NCBI RefSeq assembly: GCF_036067295.1
Contig: NZ_CP107954.1
Coordinates: forward strand, 4,526,001 to 4,590,000
DNA from: Kribbella sp. NBC_00382
GTDB taxonomy: Bacteria; Actinomycetota; Actinomycetes; Propionibacteriales; Kribbellaceae
Length of the DNA stretch: 64,000 nucleotides
Reading direction: 5' to 3'
Position 1 is the stretch's first letter. Each line of letters opens with the position of its first letter. Under the pieces are notes generated by a model, which did not search any database, was not told where the DNA came from, and saw only the letters and a program-made list of their open reading frames with translations. This document shows positions 24,512 through 32,472 of the stretch, piece after piece. Made by a program: the position numbers and the translations under genes.

Positions 24512-27329
24512 GGCTCTCGAGCGCGATGTCGGCGGTGGAGAACACCGCATAGAGAGTGTGCACCCCGCTCGCGGCAGCGAGTGGGGTGTCGCTGTCTATC
24601 CAGGTGTGACGATCGCCGGTCGTCGGAACCTGCACAGTGCCGAGGAGCAGACCGTGCAGCGGGTCGTCCAGCCGCAGGTCGATCGTGCCTTCCTCCAGTT
24701 CGGAGGAGACCTGGGCGATGCAGCGGGTGGCGCCGTCGCCCAGATCGACGTCCTCGAAGGCGAGCCAGGCACCGGCCTCCAGCGAACGGACGGCATCGCC
24801 GTACTCCGGTGTGGTGTCGGTCATCGTCATCGAGCAGTACTCGTCGAAGGCCGTCGCCGCGACGGGTGCCGTGAAGATCGCCCGCGGCGGGATCGACTCT
24901 CCAGCGACGTCGAAGGATCCAGTGAGGCGGGTGTCCGTGGCGGACCTCCCGATCAGCACACTGTGCCGGGCCGTCTCCACGCACCGCCGGTTCCGGGTGA
25001 CGTCCCAGAAGCCGAGGTCGGTGGCCTGGAGCCGGAACTGCACCTCGATGCTCTCCCCGGCGTCCAGCGCGACCTGCTGGAAGTCACGCAACTGGCGCAG
25101 CGGCTGCTTGGCACGGGACCGTTGCTGATGGGTGTAGAGCTGGACGATCTCGCGACCGGCCCGCGCGCCGGAGTTCTTGACGGTGAGGCTCACCAGAAGC
25201 TCACCGTCGGCCGGTACGGAGGCCGAGCTCAACCGCAGCTCGGAGTACGTGAAGGTCGTGTAGCTCAGGCCGTGCCCGAACGGATAGAGCGGGCGGCCGC
25301 GGAAGTACAGGTACGTCGAGTCGGTGGCGACGATGTCGTAGTCGAGGAGATCCGGCAGGTCGGCAGCCGATCGGTACCACGTCTGCGGTAGCCGGCCGGC
25401 CGGGTCCGAGTCGCCGAACAGCACGTCCGCGAGCGCCCGGCCGTACTCCTGCCCGCCGTGGGACGACCAGAGCAGTGCGGGCAGGTGCTGATCGGCCCAC
25501 TCGACGGCGAACGGGTAGCTGCTCGACATCACCAGCACCGTTCGCGGGTTGGCCGCGTGTACGGCGCGGACCAGCCGGTCCTGAGCGGCCGGCAGTTCCA
25601 GGTCGGCCCGGTCCTCGGTCTCCCGGCCGTTCACCAGCGGATGGTTGCCCACGACAACGATGGTGACGTCCGCGGCAGCCGCCAGCTCGGCCGCCCGGGC
25701 GGCGCCGTCGACGAGCGTGACGACCTCGAACACGGTCGCCGCGGCCAGGTCGTCGGCGGTCGCCATGGCCTCGCCGTCCGTCAGTTCGACAAAGCGGCCG
25801 CTGTTGCGATGCCGGAGTACGGAGGTGTTCTCGCCGGTGGGGAGGAGCTCGAACGTCTCCTTGACCTCCCAGGTGCTCGGGCCGGGGTGATCGGCAACGA
25901 GCGAGCCGGTGTCGGTCACCGTGACGTAGGAGCCGCTCTCGACCGAGCGCAGGGTCCAGGAGTCGCCGCCCCAGTCGAAGAGGTCGAATGCACCGGTATC
26001 GCCGATCCTGACCGACTTGTCCTGGCCGGCGCCCAGGCAGCCGCCACTCGTTCGCAGTTCGACTCGGTCGACGCCTTCGCAGTAGTCGACCGCGTCGGCG
26101 CCGAGCCGTTCGACCAGGCCGGCGCGAGCCGTGACCTGGTAGGGGAGTGTGCCCGAGTACCAGTCCTCGTACAGGGTGTCAGCAAGCGGTCCGACGACCG
26201 CGACCCGCTTTGTGGTCTCGGCATTCAGCGGCAGTACCTGACATTCGTGTTTGAGCAGCACGATGGACTGCCGCGCAGCATTCTGGGCCAGTTGGCGGTG
26301 CACCGGGCAGCCGACGACGTCCGCCGCGGGGGAGCCGTACGGATTCAGCTCGACCGGATCGAACTCGCCCAGCCGGAACCGGATCGCCAGTGCGTGCCGG
26401 GCCGCCAGGTCGATGTCCGCTTCGCTCAGCTTGCCTTGGGCCAGTGCGTCGGTCAGGAGCTGGATCGACGGACCCGCGTCGCTGTCGTCCTGCGTGATGC
26501 TGTCGACGCCTGCTCTGAGCATCGCGGCGTACGCCGATGGTTTGTCATCGAAGTACCGCTGCAATTCGACCAGGTTCGCCGGGGCGCCCGCGTCGCTGAC
26601 GACCAGGAGGTCGTCCTCGGTCCAGGTCCGGACCAGCTCGTTGATCAGCGGGCTCAGATGGGCCGGACGGCCGTTCACCAGGTTGTACGACGGCATCATC
26701 GCGACCGCCGCGCCGGCCTCGATCGGCGCGCGGAAGGCCGGTAGTTCGTAGTCGTGCAGAACGCGCGGCGGCAGGTTGCTCGAGGTCGTGCAGCGGTCCG
26801 TCTCGTTGTTGTAGGCAAGGAAATGCTTGAGCGTCGGCGCGGTCTTGAGCGTCCCCTCGACGTCACCGGTCAGGCCCCGCCCGTAGGCGACGGCCAGTAC
26901 GCCGGTGAGCCACGGATCCTCCGAGTAGCCCTCCTCGTTGCGCCCCCAGCGTGGGTCGCGCAGTGGGTTCACGACCGGAGCCCAGACGTTCAGGCCGACA
27001 CCGGCCGGATTCTCGTGATGGAAGCTGCGGACCTCGTCGCCGACCGCTGAGCCGACGGCTCGGACCAGTTCGGGATTCCAGCTGGCGGCCAGACCGACGG
27101 CCTGCGGGAAGACCGTCGCCGGGCCGAGCCAGGCGACCCCGTGCAGGGCCTCCGTACCGGTCCGGAAGGACTCGAGCCCCAGCCGGGGTACGGCCGCCTG
27201 ATGCTGGTGCAGCAGGCCGAGTTTCTCGGCCGGAGTCAGCCGGTCGAGCAGATCGCCGATCCGCTCCGGCAACTTCCTGGCCGGATCGCGGAACGGCGGA
27301 AGGGGTGAGCGTGGCGGCGGATTGCTCAT
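24495..27329 (-). CDS. GH3 beta-glucosidase/xylosidase with C-terminal CBM-like domain
   Basis: 944 residues. The GH3 N-terminal barrel (about 25-310) has WAPVVNPLRDPRWGRNEEGYSEDP and the nucleophile in VVSDAG (about 243). The C-terminal alpha/beta sandwich carries KRVAVVGPLAD. An extra segment of about 100 residues (about 430-540) looks like a beta-trefoil/fascin-type insert, and a fibronectin-III-like region follows (about 680-770). The last 130 residues (from FDEYCSMTM) resemble a CBM6-type module. No signal peptide is present, which is odd beside a carbohydrate-binding module. It probably trims the glucan backbone. Two LacI palindromes lie 50-115 bp upstream. It overlaps the GH31 3' end. 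Confidence 0.9.
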   Translation of the reverse strand: MSNPPPRSPLPPFRDPARKLPERIGDLLDRLTPAEKLGLLHQHQAAVPRLGLESFRTGTEALHGVAWLGPATVFPQAVGLAASWNPELVRAVGSAVGDEVRSFHHENPAGVGLNVWAPVVNPLRDPRWGRNEEGYSEDPWLTGVLAVAYGRGLTGDVEGTLKTAPTLKHFLAYNNETDRCTTSSNLPPRVLHDYELPAFRAPIEAGAAVAMMPSYNLVNGRPAHLSPLINELVRTWTEDDLLVVSDAGAPANLVELQRYFDDKPSAYAAMLRAGVDSITQDDSDAGPSIQLLTDALAQGKLSEADIDLAARHALAIRFRLGEFDPVELNPYGSPAADVVGCPVHRQLAQNAARQSIVLLKHECQVLPLNAETTKRVAVVGPLADTLYEDWYSGTLPYQVTARAGLVERLGADAVDYCEGVDRVELRTSGGCLGAGQDKSVRIGDTGAFDLFDWGGDSWTLRSVESGSYVTVTDTGSLVADHPGPSTWEVKETFELLPTGENTSVLRHRNSGRFVELTDGEAMATADDLAAATVFEVVTLVDGAARAAELAAAADVTIVVVGNHPLVNGRETEDRADLELPAAQDRLVRAVHAANPRTVLVMSSSYPFAVEWADQHLPALLWSSHGGQEYGRALADVLFGDSDPAGRLPQTWYRSAADLPDLLDYDIVATDSTYLYFRGRPLYPFGHGLSYTTFTYSELRLSSASVPADGELLVSLTVKNSGARAGREIVQLYTHQQRSRAKQPLRQLRDFQQVALDAGESIEVQFRLQATDLGFWDVTRNRRCVETARHSVLIGRSATDTRLTGSFDVAGESIPPRAIFTAPVAATAFDEYCSMTMTDTTPEYGDAVRSLEAGAWLAFEDVDLGDGATRCIAQVSSELEEGTIDLRLDDPLHGLLLGTVQVPTTGDRHTWIDSDTPLAAASGVHTLYAVFSTADIALESLTFER

Positions 27330-27377
27330 CGGGATCGGGCTCCGGGATGCGTTCGGCCGTCTGCCGACGGGAGTGGT

Positions 27378-27393
27378 GTCGAAGCGCTTCGAC
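27378..27393. promoter_or_regulatory. LacI operator, proximal to GH3 gene
   Basis: GTCGAAGCGCTTCGAC, a perfect 16-bp palindrome 49 bp upstream of the GH3 start. It shares the core TCGAAGCGCTTCGA with the sites at 27429 and 37643. Confidence 0.85.
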
Positions 27394-27428
27394 TATGCGT
27401 CGGAAGACTGGTGCGGGCTCCGATGGGC

Positions 27429-27444
27429 ATCGAAGCGCTTCGAT
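27429..27444. promoter_or_regulatory. LacI operator, distal to GH3 gene
   Basis: ATCGAAGCGCTTCGAT, a perfect 16-bp palindrome identical to that before the second lacI gene. The two sites here are 51 bp apart start to start, about five helical turns, which would suit looping by a tetramer. Confidence 0.85.
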
Positions 27445-27489
27445 GGATTGACACAGAGGGTCGCACCCTCCACGCGGACGGTCAAGATC

Positions 27490-28728
27490 TCAGCCGGAAT
27501 GGACGACCGGCAGCCGCCCGGAGTCGAGCTGGTCGAGGGAGCGGGCGACGGCGCCGATCGACGTCGCCTCGTGGCCGAAGGCCGAGGCGACCACCCGGCA
27601 GCCACCCGCCTCAGGGGCCAGGGTGCCGTCGATCAGCTCCTTCTCGACGGCCGGTACCAGCCAGCGGCCGAGTGCGGCGTAGGAGCCGCCGAGGATGACG
27701 AGCTCCGGATTGAGGATGTTCGCCAGCCCGCAGACGCTCTGGCCGAGCAATGTCCCCACCTCGGCGAGCGCGTCGATCGTGGCCGTCTCGCCGGCTTCGG
27801 CCCGTCTGACCAGTTGCTCCGTCCGGGCCTGCGGGTCGGCATCGGGCAGGTCGCCCGGCTCGAGCCGGGCGAGGATCGCGGGGATGCCGGCGACGGCCTC
27901 GAGGCAACCGTGCCGGCCGCAGCCGCACAGCGGTCCGTCCGGCTTGAGCCGCAGGTGCCCGATCTCGCCGACGTAGCCGAGGTTGCCACGCAGTGGCCGC
28001 CCGTCGCAGATCACTCCGGCGCCCACCCCGGTCTCACCGGACAGCAGGATGAGGTTGGCGCTGCCCGCGTACGGCCCGTAGCGATGCTCGGCCAGGGCGC
28101 CGAGGTTGGCGTCGTTCTCGACCAGTACGGGGAAGGCCGGCCGGCCGAGCGCCGCCACCAGATCCTTGCGCAGTTCGAGATCACGCCAACCCAGGCCGGC
28201 GGCCAGGACGACGACACCGTCGCGGTTGACCAGGCCGGGTACTCCGACCGTGAGGCCGAGGACGTCGCGTCCGGACGCGTGCACGGCGGCGATCGCTCGC
28301 CGGGCCAAGGCGGCCAGCGCTGCGATGGCCTTGGCCGGACCCGCGCCGGCCCCCGGTCCGGTCCGGTGCCAGCGAAGCAACTGCCCGCCGGCCGAGTCGT
28401 ACGCGATCGCCGTCAGGCCGCGGGCGCTGATCTCCATCCCGATCGCGGCGTAGGCCGAACCGTCGAGGACCAGCAGCGTGGCCGGCCGGCCGACGTGGTT
28501 CTGGGTCTGCTGCGTCTCCCGGGCCAGCCGCCGGTCGATCAGATCGCCGACGATGCTGGTCACGGTCGCCTTGTTCAGGCCGGTCCCGGCCGCGATGGCC
28601 GCGCGCGAACAGGGGGAGTTGGCGCGCAGGAATCCGAGCACCACGGCCAGGTTGGCGGCCCGGACATCGGTGTGGTCCGCGGTCTGATTCGTCAAGGTCT
28701 GTCCCGTTCGGCTCGGTTGGGGCGGCAC
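27490..28728 (-). CDS. ROK family transcriptional regulator
   Basis: About 412 residues. The N-terminal winged HTH (RAANLAVVLGFLRANSPCSRAAIAAGTGLNKATVTSIVGDLIDRRL, about 23-69) is followed by an ROK sugar-kinase-like domain. This holds VENDANLGALAEHRYG and the zinc motif CGCGRHGCLEAV (about 282-293). Such proteins (NagC/XylR type) sense sugars. It is divergent from the ABC transporter operon and probably binds the inverted repeat at 28775-28803 between them. The GTG start lacks a good ribosome-binding site; a TTG at 28695 (GGGACAG upstream) is a serious alternative. Confidence 0.9.
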   Translation of the reverse strand: MPPQPSRTGQTLTNQTADHTDVRAANLAVVLGFLRANSPCSRAAIAAGTGLNKATVTSIVGDLIDRRLARETQQTQNHVGRPATLLVLDGSAYAAIGMEISARGLTAIAYDSAGGQLLRWHRTGPGAGAGPAKAIAALAALARRAIAAVHASGRDVLGLTVGVPGLVNRDGVVVLAAGLGWRDLELRKDLVAALGRPAFPVLVENDANLGALAEHRYGPYAGSANLILLSGETGVGAGVICDGRPLRGNLGYVGEIGHLRLKPDGPLCGCGRHGCLEAVAGIPAILARLEPGDLPDADPQARTEQLVRRAEAGETATIDALAEVGTLLGQSVCGLANILNPELVILGGSYAALGRWLVPAVEKELIDGTLAPEAGGCRVVASAFGHEATSIGAVARSLDQLDSGRLPVVHSG

Positions 28729-28774
28729 CGCCCTGGCTCAGTTCTACACCTTGTGGCGGTATCCGTCGTGAGCT

Positions 28775-28803
28775 AATTTGTTTGGCTACCAGCCCAACTA
28801 ACT
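28775..28803. promoter_or_regulatory. Probable ROK operator
   Basis: GTTTGGCT and AGCCCAAC (28780-28798) form an inverted repeat around ACC, and the wider arms still match at about 10 of 13 positions. It lies between the divergent ROK gene and the ABC transporter operon, 46 bp or more before the binding-protein start. ROK repressors commonly use such AT-rich-flanked repeats. Confidence 0.6.
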
Positions 28804-28849
28804 CTACTCCGGGACGGCCTCCCGTTCCCAGTCGCAAGGAGAATTCATC

Positions 28850-30517
28850 GTGATCGGATCCGGGAGCGGCTCGACCAACCGCCGTACTTTCCTGTCCCTG
28901 CTCGGCGCCGGCACCGCGGTCGCGGCCGGTGGGGTGACGCTGACCGGCTGCTCGTCCGACAGCAAGGGGAGCTCGGTGAACGGCCGGGCCGAGACCGAGG
29001 ACAAGCTCGGCGGGTTGCTGCCGAAGTACGTCGCCTACGACTCGGTCAAGCCCGACCTGCCCGGTGAGAACGGCGCCTCGCCCGGGTTCACGAAGTACCC
29101 CACCGAACTGGTGCGGGCGGTGCCCGACAAGGCGGTGAAGAGCGGCAAGGAGGTGTCGGCGATGACCCCGCTGTGGGCGCCGTTGCCGCCCGGGCTCGGC
29201 AGCAACTCGTACTTCGACGCGAACAACGAGCGGATCGGGGCGCCGGTCCGGTTCAACATCCTGAGCGGCAACGACTACGGCGACAAGCTCGGCCCGCTGC
29301 TGGCCTCCGGCAACGTCCCGGAGCTGCTCTGCGTGCCCGGCTGGAACATCTCCGGCCTGACCCGGTTCGCGCAGGCGGCGGACAAGTTGTTCGAGGATTT
29401 GACGCCGTACCTTGCTGGTGACAAGGCCGCGGCGTACCCGATGCTCGCGAACCTGCCGACCAGGGCCTGGGCGTACGGCGTCTGGAACTCCCAGCTGAAG
29501 GCGGTTCCGTTCCCGTCCGACGGCTTCCCGTGGGCGCTGTTCTACCGCAAGGACATCTTCGATCAGGTCGGTGCTGCCCCGCCGAAGACCGCTGACGATC
29601 TGCTGGCCCTGGGCAAGCAGCTGACCGACGCGAAGGCCAACCGGTGGGCGTTCGGCTCGATCACCGACGAGGTCCAGCGAGCCTTCGGGGTGCCAGGAGG
29701 CTGGCGCAAGGACTCGACCGGCAAGCTCGTGAACAAGGTGGAGACGCCGGAGTTCGAGGAAGCGGTCGCCTTCGTCCGCAAGGTGTTCCAGTCGGGCTAT
29801 GTGCACCCGACCGTCGTCGGCAATGCGGCGGTCGACCAGAAGCCGCTGTTCGAGGGCGGTCAGCTGGTCGTCCGCCAGGACGGCATCGGTGCCTGGAGCG
29901 AGTCGCTGCAGCGGCAGTCGGCGCTCAACCCCAAGTTCGACATGCAGGCGGTCGCGCCGTTCGCCCATGACGGCGGGACACCGATCGTCTGGAGCGGCGA
30001 CCCGGCCGCCATCTTCACGTTCGTGAAGAAGGGCCTGGGCAAGGACCGGATCGCGGAGTTGCTCGGCGTCCTGAACTACACGGCCGCGCCGTTCGGCACC
30101 GAGGAGAACCAGCTCTACAACTACGGGGTCGAGGGCAAGCACTACACCCGGCAGAGCTCCGGGGCGCCCAAGCTGACCGCGCTGGGCCAGAAGGAGGTGG
30201 CCAGCACGTACATCTTCCTCGGCGGCCGGCCGAGCGCGATCACCCAGAGCGAGTACCCCGGCTACGTCGAGGCGCTCAGCAAGTGGGAGAACGACGCGGC
30301 CAAGCACCGCGAGAAGAACCTGTTCGAGGGTATCCGGGTCGAGCAGCCGACCAAGATGGCAGCGCTGAACCAGCCGTTCGACGACAAGCTGCAGGACATC
30401 TACCGGGGCCGCCGCCCGGTCAGCGAACTCAAGGTCGCGGTCAAGGAGTGGCAGACCAACGGCGGCGACGCGGGGCGCGACTTCTACGCCAAGGTTCTCA
30501 GTGACAACGGTCGGTAG
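28850..30517 (+). CDS. Sugar ABC transporter substrate-binding lipoprotein (Tat)
   Basis: 555 residues. The N-terminus has a twin-arginine motif (TNRRTFLSLLG) and a lipobox (LTGC at about 38-41), so it is a Tat-exported lipoprotein. It belongs to the large LplA/family-1 oligosaccharide-binding proteins of about 550 residues. WSGDPAAIFTFVKKGLGKDRI and LGGRPSAITQSEYPGY in the C-terminal half are typical of that family. The GTG start has AAGGAG eight bases upstream. It overlaps the first permease gene by 17 bp. In this setting the ligand is probably a xyloglucan oligosaccharide. Confidence 0.9.
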   Translation: MIGSGSGSTNRRTFLSLLGAGTAVAAGGVTLTGCSSDSKGSSVNGRAETEDKLGGLLPKYVAYDSVKPDLPGENGASPGFTKYPTELVRAVPDKAVKSGKEVSAMTPLWAPLPPGLGSNSYFDANNERIGAPVRFNILSGNDYGDKLGPLLASGNVPELLCVPGWNISGLTRFAQAADKLFEDLTPYLAGDKAAAYPMLANLPTRAWAYGVWNSQLKAVPFPSDGFPWALFYRKDIFDQVGAAPPKTADDLLALGKQLTDAKANRWAFGSITDEVQRAFGVPGGWRKDSTGKLVNKVETPEFEEAVAFVRKVFQSGYVHPTVVGNAAVDQKPLFEGGQLVVRQDGIGAWSESLQRQSALNPKFDMQAVAPFAHDGGTPIVWSGDPAAIFTFVKKGLGKDRIAELLGVLNYTAAPFGTEENQLYNYGVEGKHYTRQSSGAPKLTALGQKEVASTYIFLGGRPSAITQSEYPGYVEALSKWENDAAKHREKNLFEGIRVEQPTKMAALNQPFDDKLQDIYRGRRPVSELKVAVKEWQTNGGDAGRDFYAKVLSDNGR

Positions 30518-31475
30518 TCCGCCGCGCCGGCCGGCCGTCCGGAAGGCGAAGGTGAAGCCCGGCGGTGCGAGCTGGCGGCACCGGTTGCGGCGGGACTGGC
30601 CGCTGCTGGTGATGGTCGCGCCGGTGATCGTGCTGCTCGGCGTCTTCCACTATTTCCCGACGCTGGGCAACGTGATCGCCTTCCAGGACTACTCGCCGTA
30701 CACGGGAATCCGGGGCAGCGAGTTCGTCGGGTTCGCCAACTTCAGCCGGATGTTCTCCGAGCCCGCGTTCTGGTCGGCGTTGCTGAACACGCTGTCGATC
30801 ACGGCCTTCCAGCTGGTGTTCTACTTCCCGATCCCGATCTTCCTGGCCCTGCTGCTCAACAGCGTGCTGTCGGCCCGGCTGCGGACCATCGTCCAAGGCG
30901 TCGTCTACCTGCCGCACTTCTTCTCGTGGGTGCTGGTGGTCTCGCTGTTCCAGCAGATGATCGGTGGGGCCGGGCTGCTCGCGCAGACGCTGCGGACGCA
31001 CGGCTACAACGCCGTCGACCTGATGACGAAGCCGGACAGTTTCATCGTCCTGGTGACCGCACAGTCCATCTGGAAGGACGCCGGCTGGGGAATGATCGTG
31101 TTCCTCGCCGCGCTGAGCACGATCAACCCGGCCCTGTACGAAGCGGCCGCCGCCGACGGCGCCAACCGCTGGCGCAGGCTCTGGCACATCACCTTGCCGG
31201 GGCTGCGGCCGGTGATCGTGCTGCTGCTCATCCTCCGGCTCGGTGACGCGCTGACCGTCGGCTTCGAGCAGTTCATCCTGCAACGCAGCGCGGTCGGCGG
31301 CGGCGCCGCCGAAGTACTCGACACCTACGTGTACTACCAGGGCCTGCTGGTCGGGGACTTCGGCTACGGCGCCGCCGCGGGCCTGTTCAAGGGACTGGTC
31401 GGACTCGTCCTGGTCCTGCTGGCCAACCGATTCGCCCACCTCATCGGCGAGCAGGGAGTGTATTCGCGATCATGA
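30501..31475 (+). CDS. Sugar ABC transporter permease (LplB type)
   Basis: 324 residues with six membrane helices after a basic N-terminal tail. The EAAA loop that contacts the ATPase is clear: YEAAAADGANRWRRLWHITLPGL (about 213-235). FQDYSPYTGIRGSEFVGFANF is typical of the LplB/YteP branch that pairs with large binding proteins. The GTG start lies within the end of the binding-protein gene, and the stop overlaps the next permease by 4 bp. Confidence 0.92.
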   Translation: MTTVGSPPRRPAVRKAKVKPGGASWRHRLRRDWPLLVMVAPVIVLLGVFHYFPTLGNVIAFQDYSPYTGIRGSEFVGFANFSRMFSEPAFWSALLNTLSITAFQLVFYFPIPIFLALLLNSVLSARLRTIVQGVVYLPHFFSWVLVVSLFQQMIGGAGLLAQTLRTHGYNAVDLMTKPDSFIVLVTAQSIWKDAGWGMIVFLAALSTINPALYEAAAADGANRWRRLWHITLPGLRPVIVLLLILRLGDALTVGFEQFILQRSAVGGGAAEVLDTYVYYQGLLVGDFGYGAAAGLFKGLVGLVLVLLANRFAHLIGEQGVYSRS

Positions 31476-32434
31476 CCACCCAACCTGTCGCCCTGCCGCG
31501 CCGCCGCGCGCGGTCCCGCCCGGAGGAGGAGACCGGCCGCCCGGTCTGGGAGGAAGAACCCACCTTCTTCGGACGGCTGAGCAAACCGGTCGTCCTGGCG
31601 ATCGTCGTCCTGCTGGTCGCCTTTCCGCTGTACGTCGTCGTGGTGACGAGTCTGTCCACCACCGAAGCGGTCACACGGGCCGGTGGCCTGGTCGTGGTGC
31701 CGCGCGAGCTCACGATCGCCGCCTACGTGCAACTGCTGTCCGGGGGCGTGGTCACTCGCGCGCTGTTGATCAGTACCGCGATCACGGCCATCGGCACGTT
31801 CTTCAGCCTGGCGATCACCGTGCTCGCGGCGTACGGGCTGTCGCGGCCCGGATCGCTGCTGCACCGGCCGTTGCTGTTCATCGTCTTGCTGACCTTCCTG
31901 TTCGGGCCCGGCATCATTCCCAGCTACCTGCTGGTCAACTCGCTGGGACTGATCGACAGCTACGGCTCACTGATCCTGCCGACGGCCGTGTCGGCGTTCA
32001 ACCTGATCGTCATGCGGTCCTTCTTCATGGGGATCCCGGGCGAGCTGATCGACAGCGCCAGGATCGACGGCGCCGGTGAGTTCGCCGTGCTGAGCCGGAT
32101 CGTGCTGCCGCTGTCCCGTGCGGTGGTCGCGGTGGTCGGCCTGTTCTACGCGGTCGGCTACTGGAACGCCTTCTTCAACGCGATGCTCTACCTCAACGAC
32201 AACAACAAGTGGCCGCTGCAGATGGTGCTGCGGACCTACATCGTGCAGGCACAGGTGCTGCCGACCGGAGCTGGTGGGGTCACCTCGCAGGCGGGCCTGG
32301 GCCTGGCTGCGGCGCCGAGCCTGGCGATCAAGATGGCGATCGTCGTGATCGCGGTCGCGCCGGTGCTGGTGATCTACCCGTTCATCCAGAAGCACTTCAC
32401 CAAGGGCGTCATCATCGGCGCGGTCAAGGGCTGA
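31472..32434 (+). CDS. Sugar ABC transporter permease (LplC/YtcP type)
   Basis: 320 residues and six membrane helices. The EAA-type loop reads LIDSARIDGAGEFAVLSRIVLPLS (about 190-213), and the ending FIQKHFTKGVIIGAVKG is the hallmark of LplC/YtcP permeases. It overlaps its partner (ATGA). No ATPase gene follows; in actinobacteria such importers usually share the general ATPase MsiK, which is not in this window. A CAAGGG/CCCTTG hairpin covers its stop codon. Confidence 0.92.
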   Translation: MTTQPVALPRRRARSRPEEETGRPVWEEEPTFFGRLSKPVVLAIVVLLVAFPLYVVVVTSLSTTEAVTRAGGLVVVPRELTIAAYVQLLSGGVVTRALLISTAITAIGTFFSLAITVLAAYGLSRPGSLLHRPLLFIVLLTFLFGPGIIPSYLLVNSLGLIDSYGSLILPTAVSAFNLIVMRSFFMGIPGELIDSARIDGAGEFAVLSRIVLPLSRAVVAVVGLFYAVGYWNAFFNAMLYLNDNNKWPLQMVLRTYIVQAQVLPTGAGGVTSQAGLGLAAAPSLAIKMAIVVIAVAPVLVIYPFIQKHFTKGVIIGAVKG

Positions 32435-32443
32435 AACCCCTTG
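32425..32443 (+). terminator. Small hairpin at the end of the ABC operon
   Basis: CAAGGG / CCCTTG with a 7-base loop spans the permease stop codon and is followed by TTT. It is weak, so it may only attenuate transcription into the GH74-GH42 genes that start 30 bp downstream. Confidence 0.4.
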
Positions 32444-32472
32444 TTTCCAAGACTTCTGACAGAAGGAGTGAG

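Noticed and set aside
28181..30307. 708-residue open frame on the minus strand
   Set aside because: It lies opposite the ROK and binding-protein genes, is Arg/Gly/Val-rich with no family match, and results from high third-position GC.
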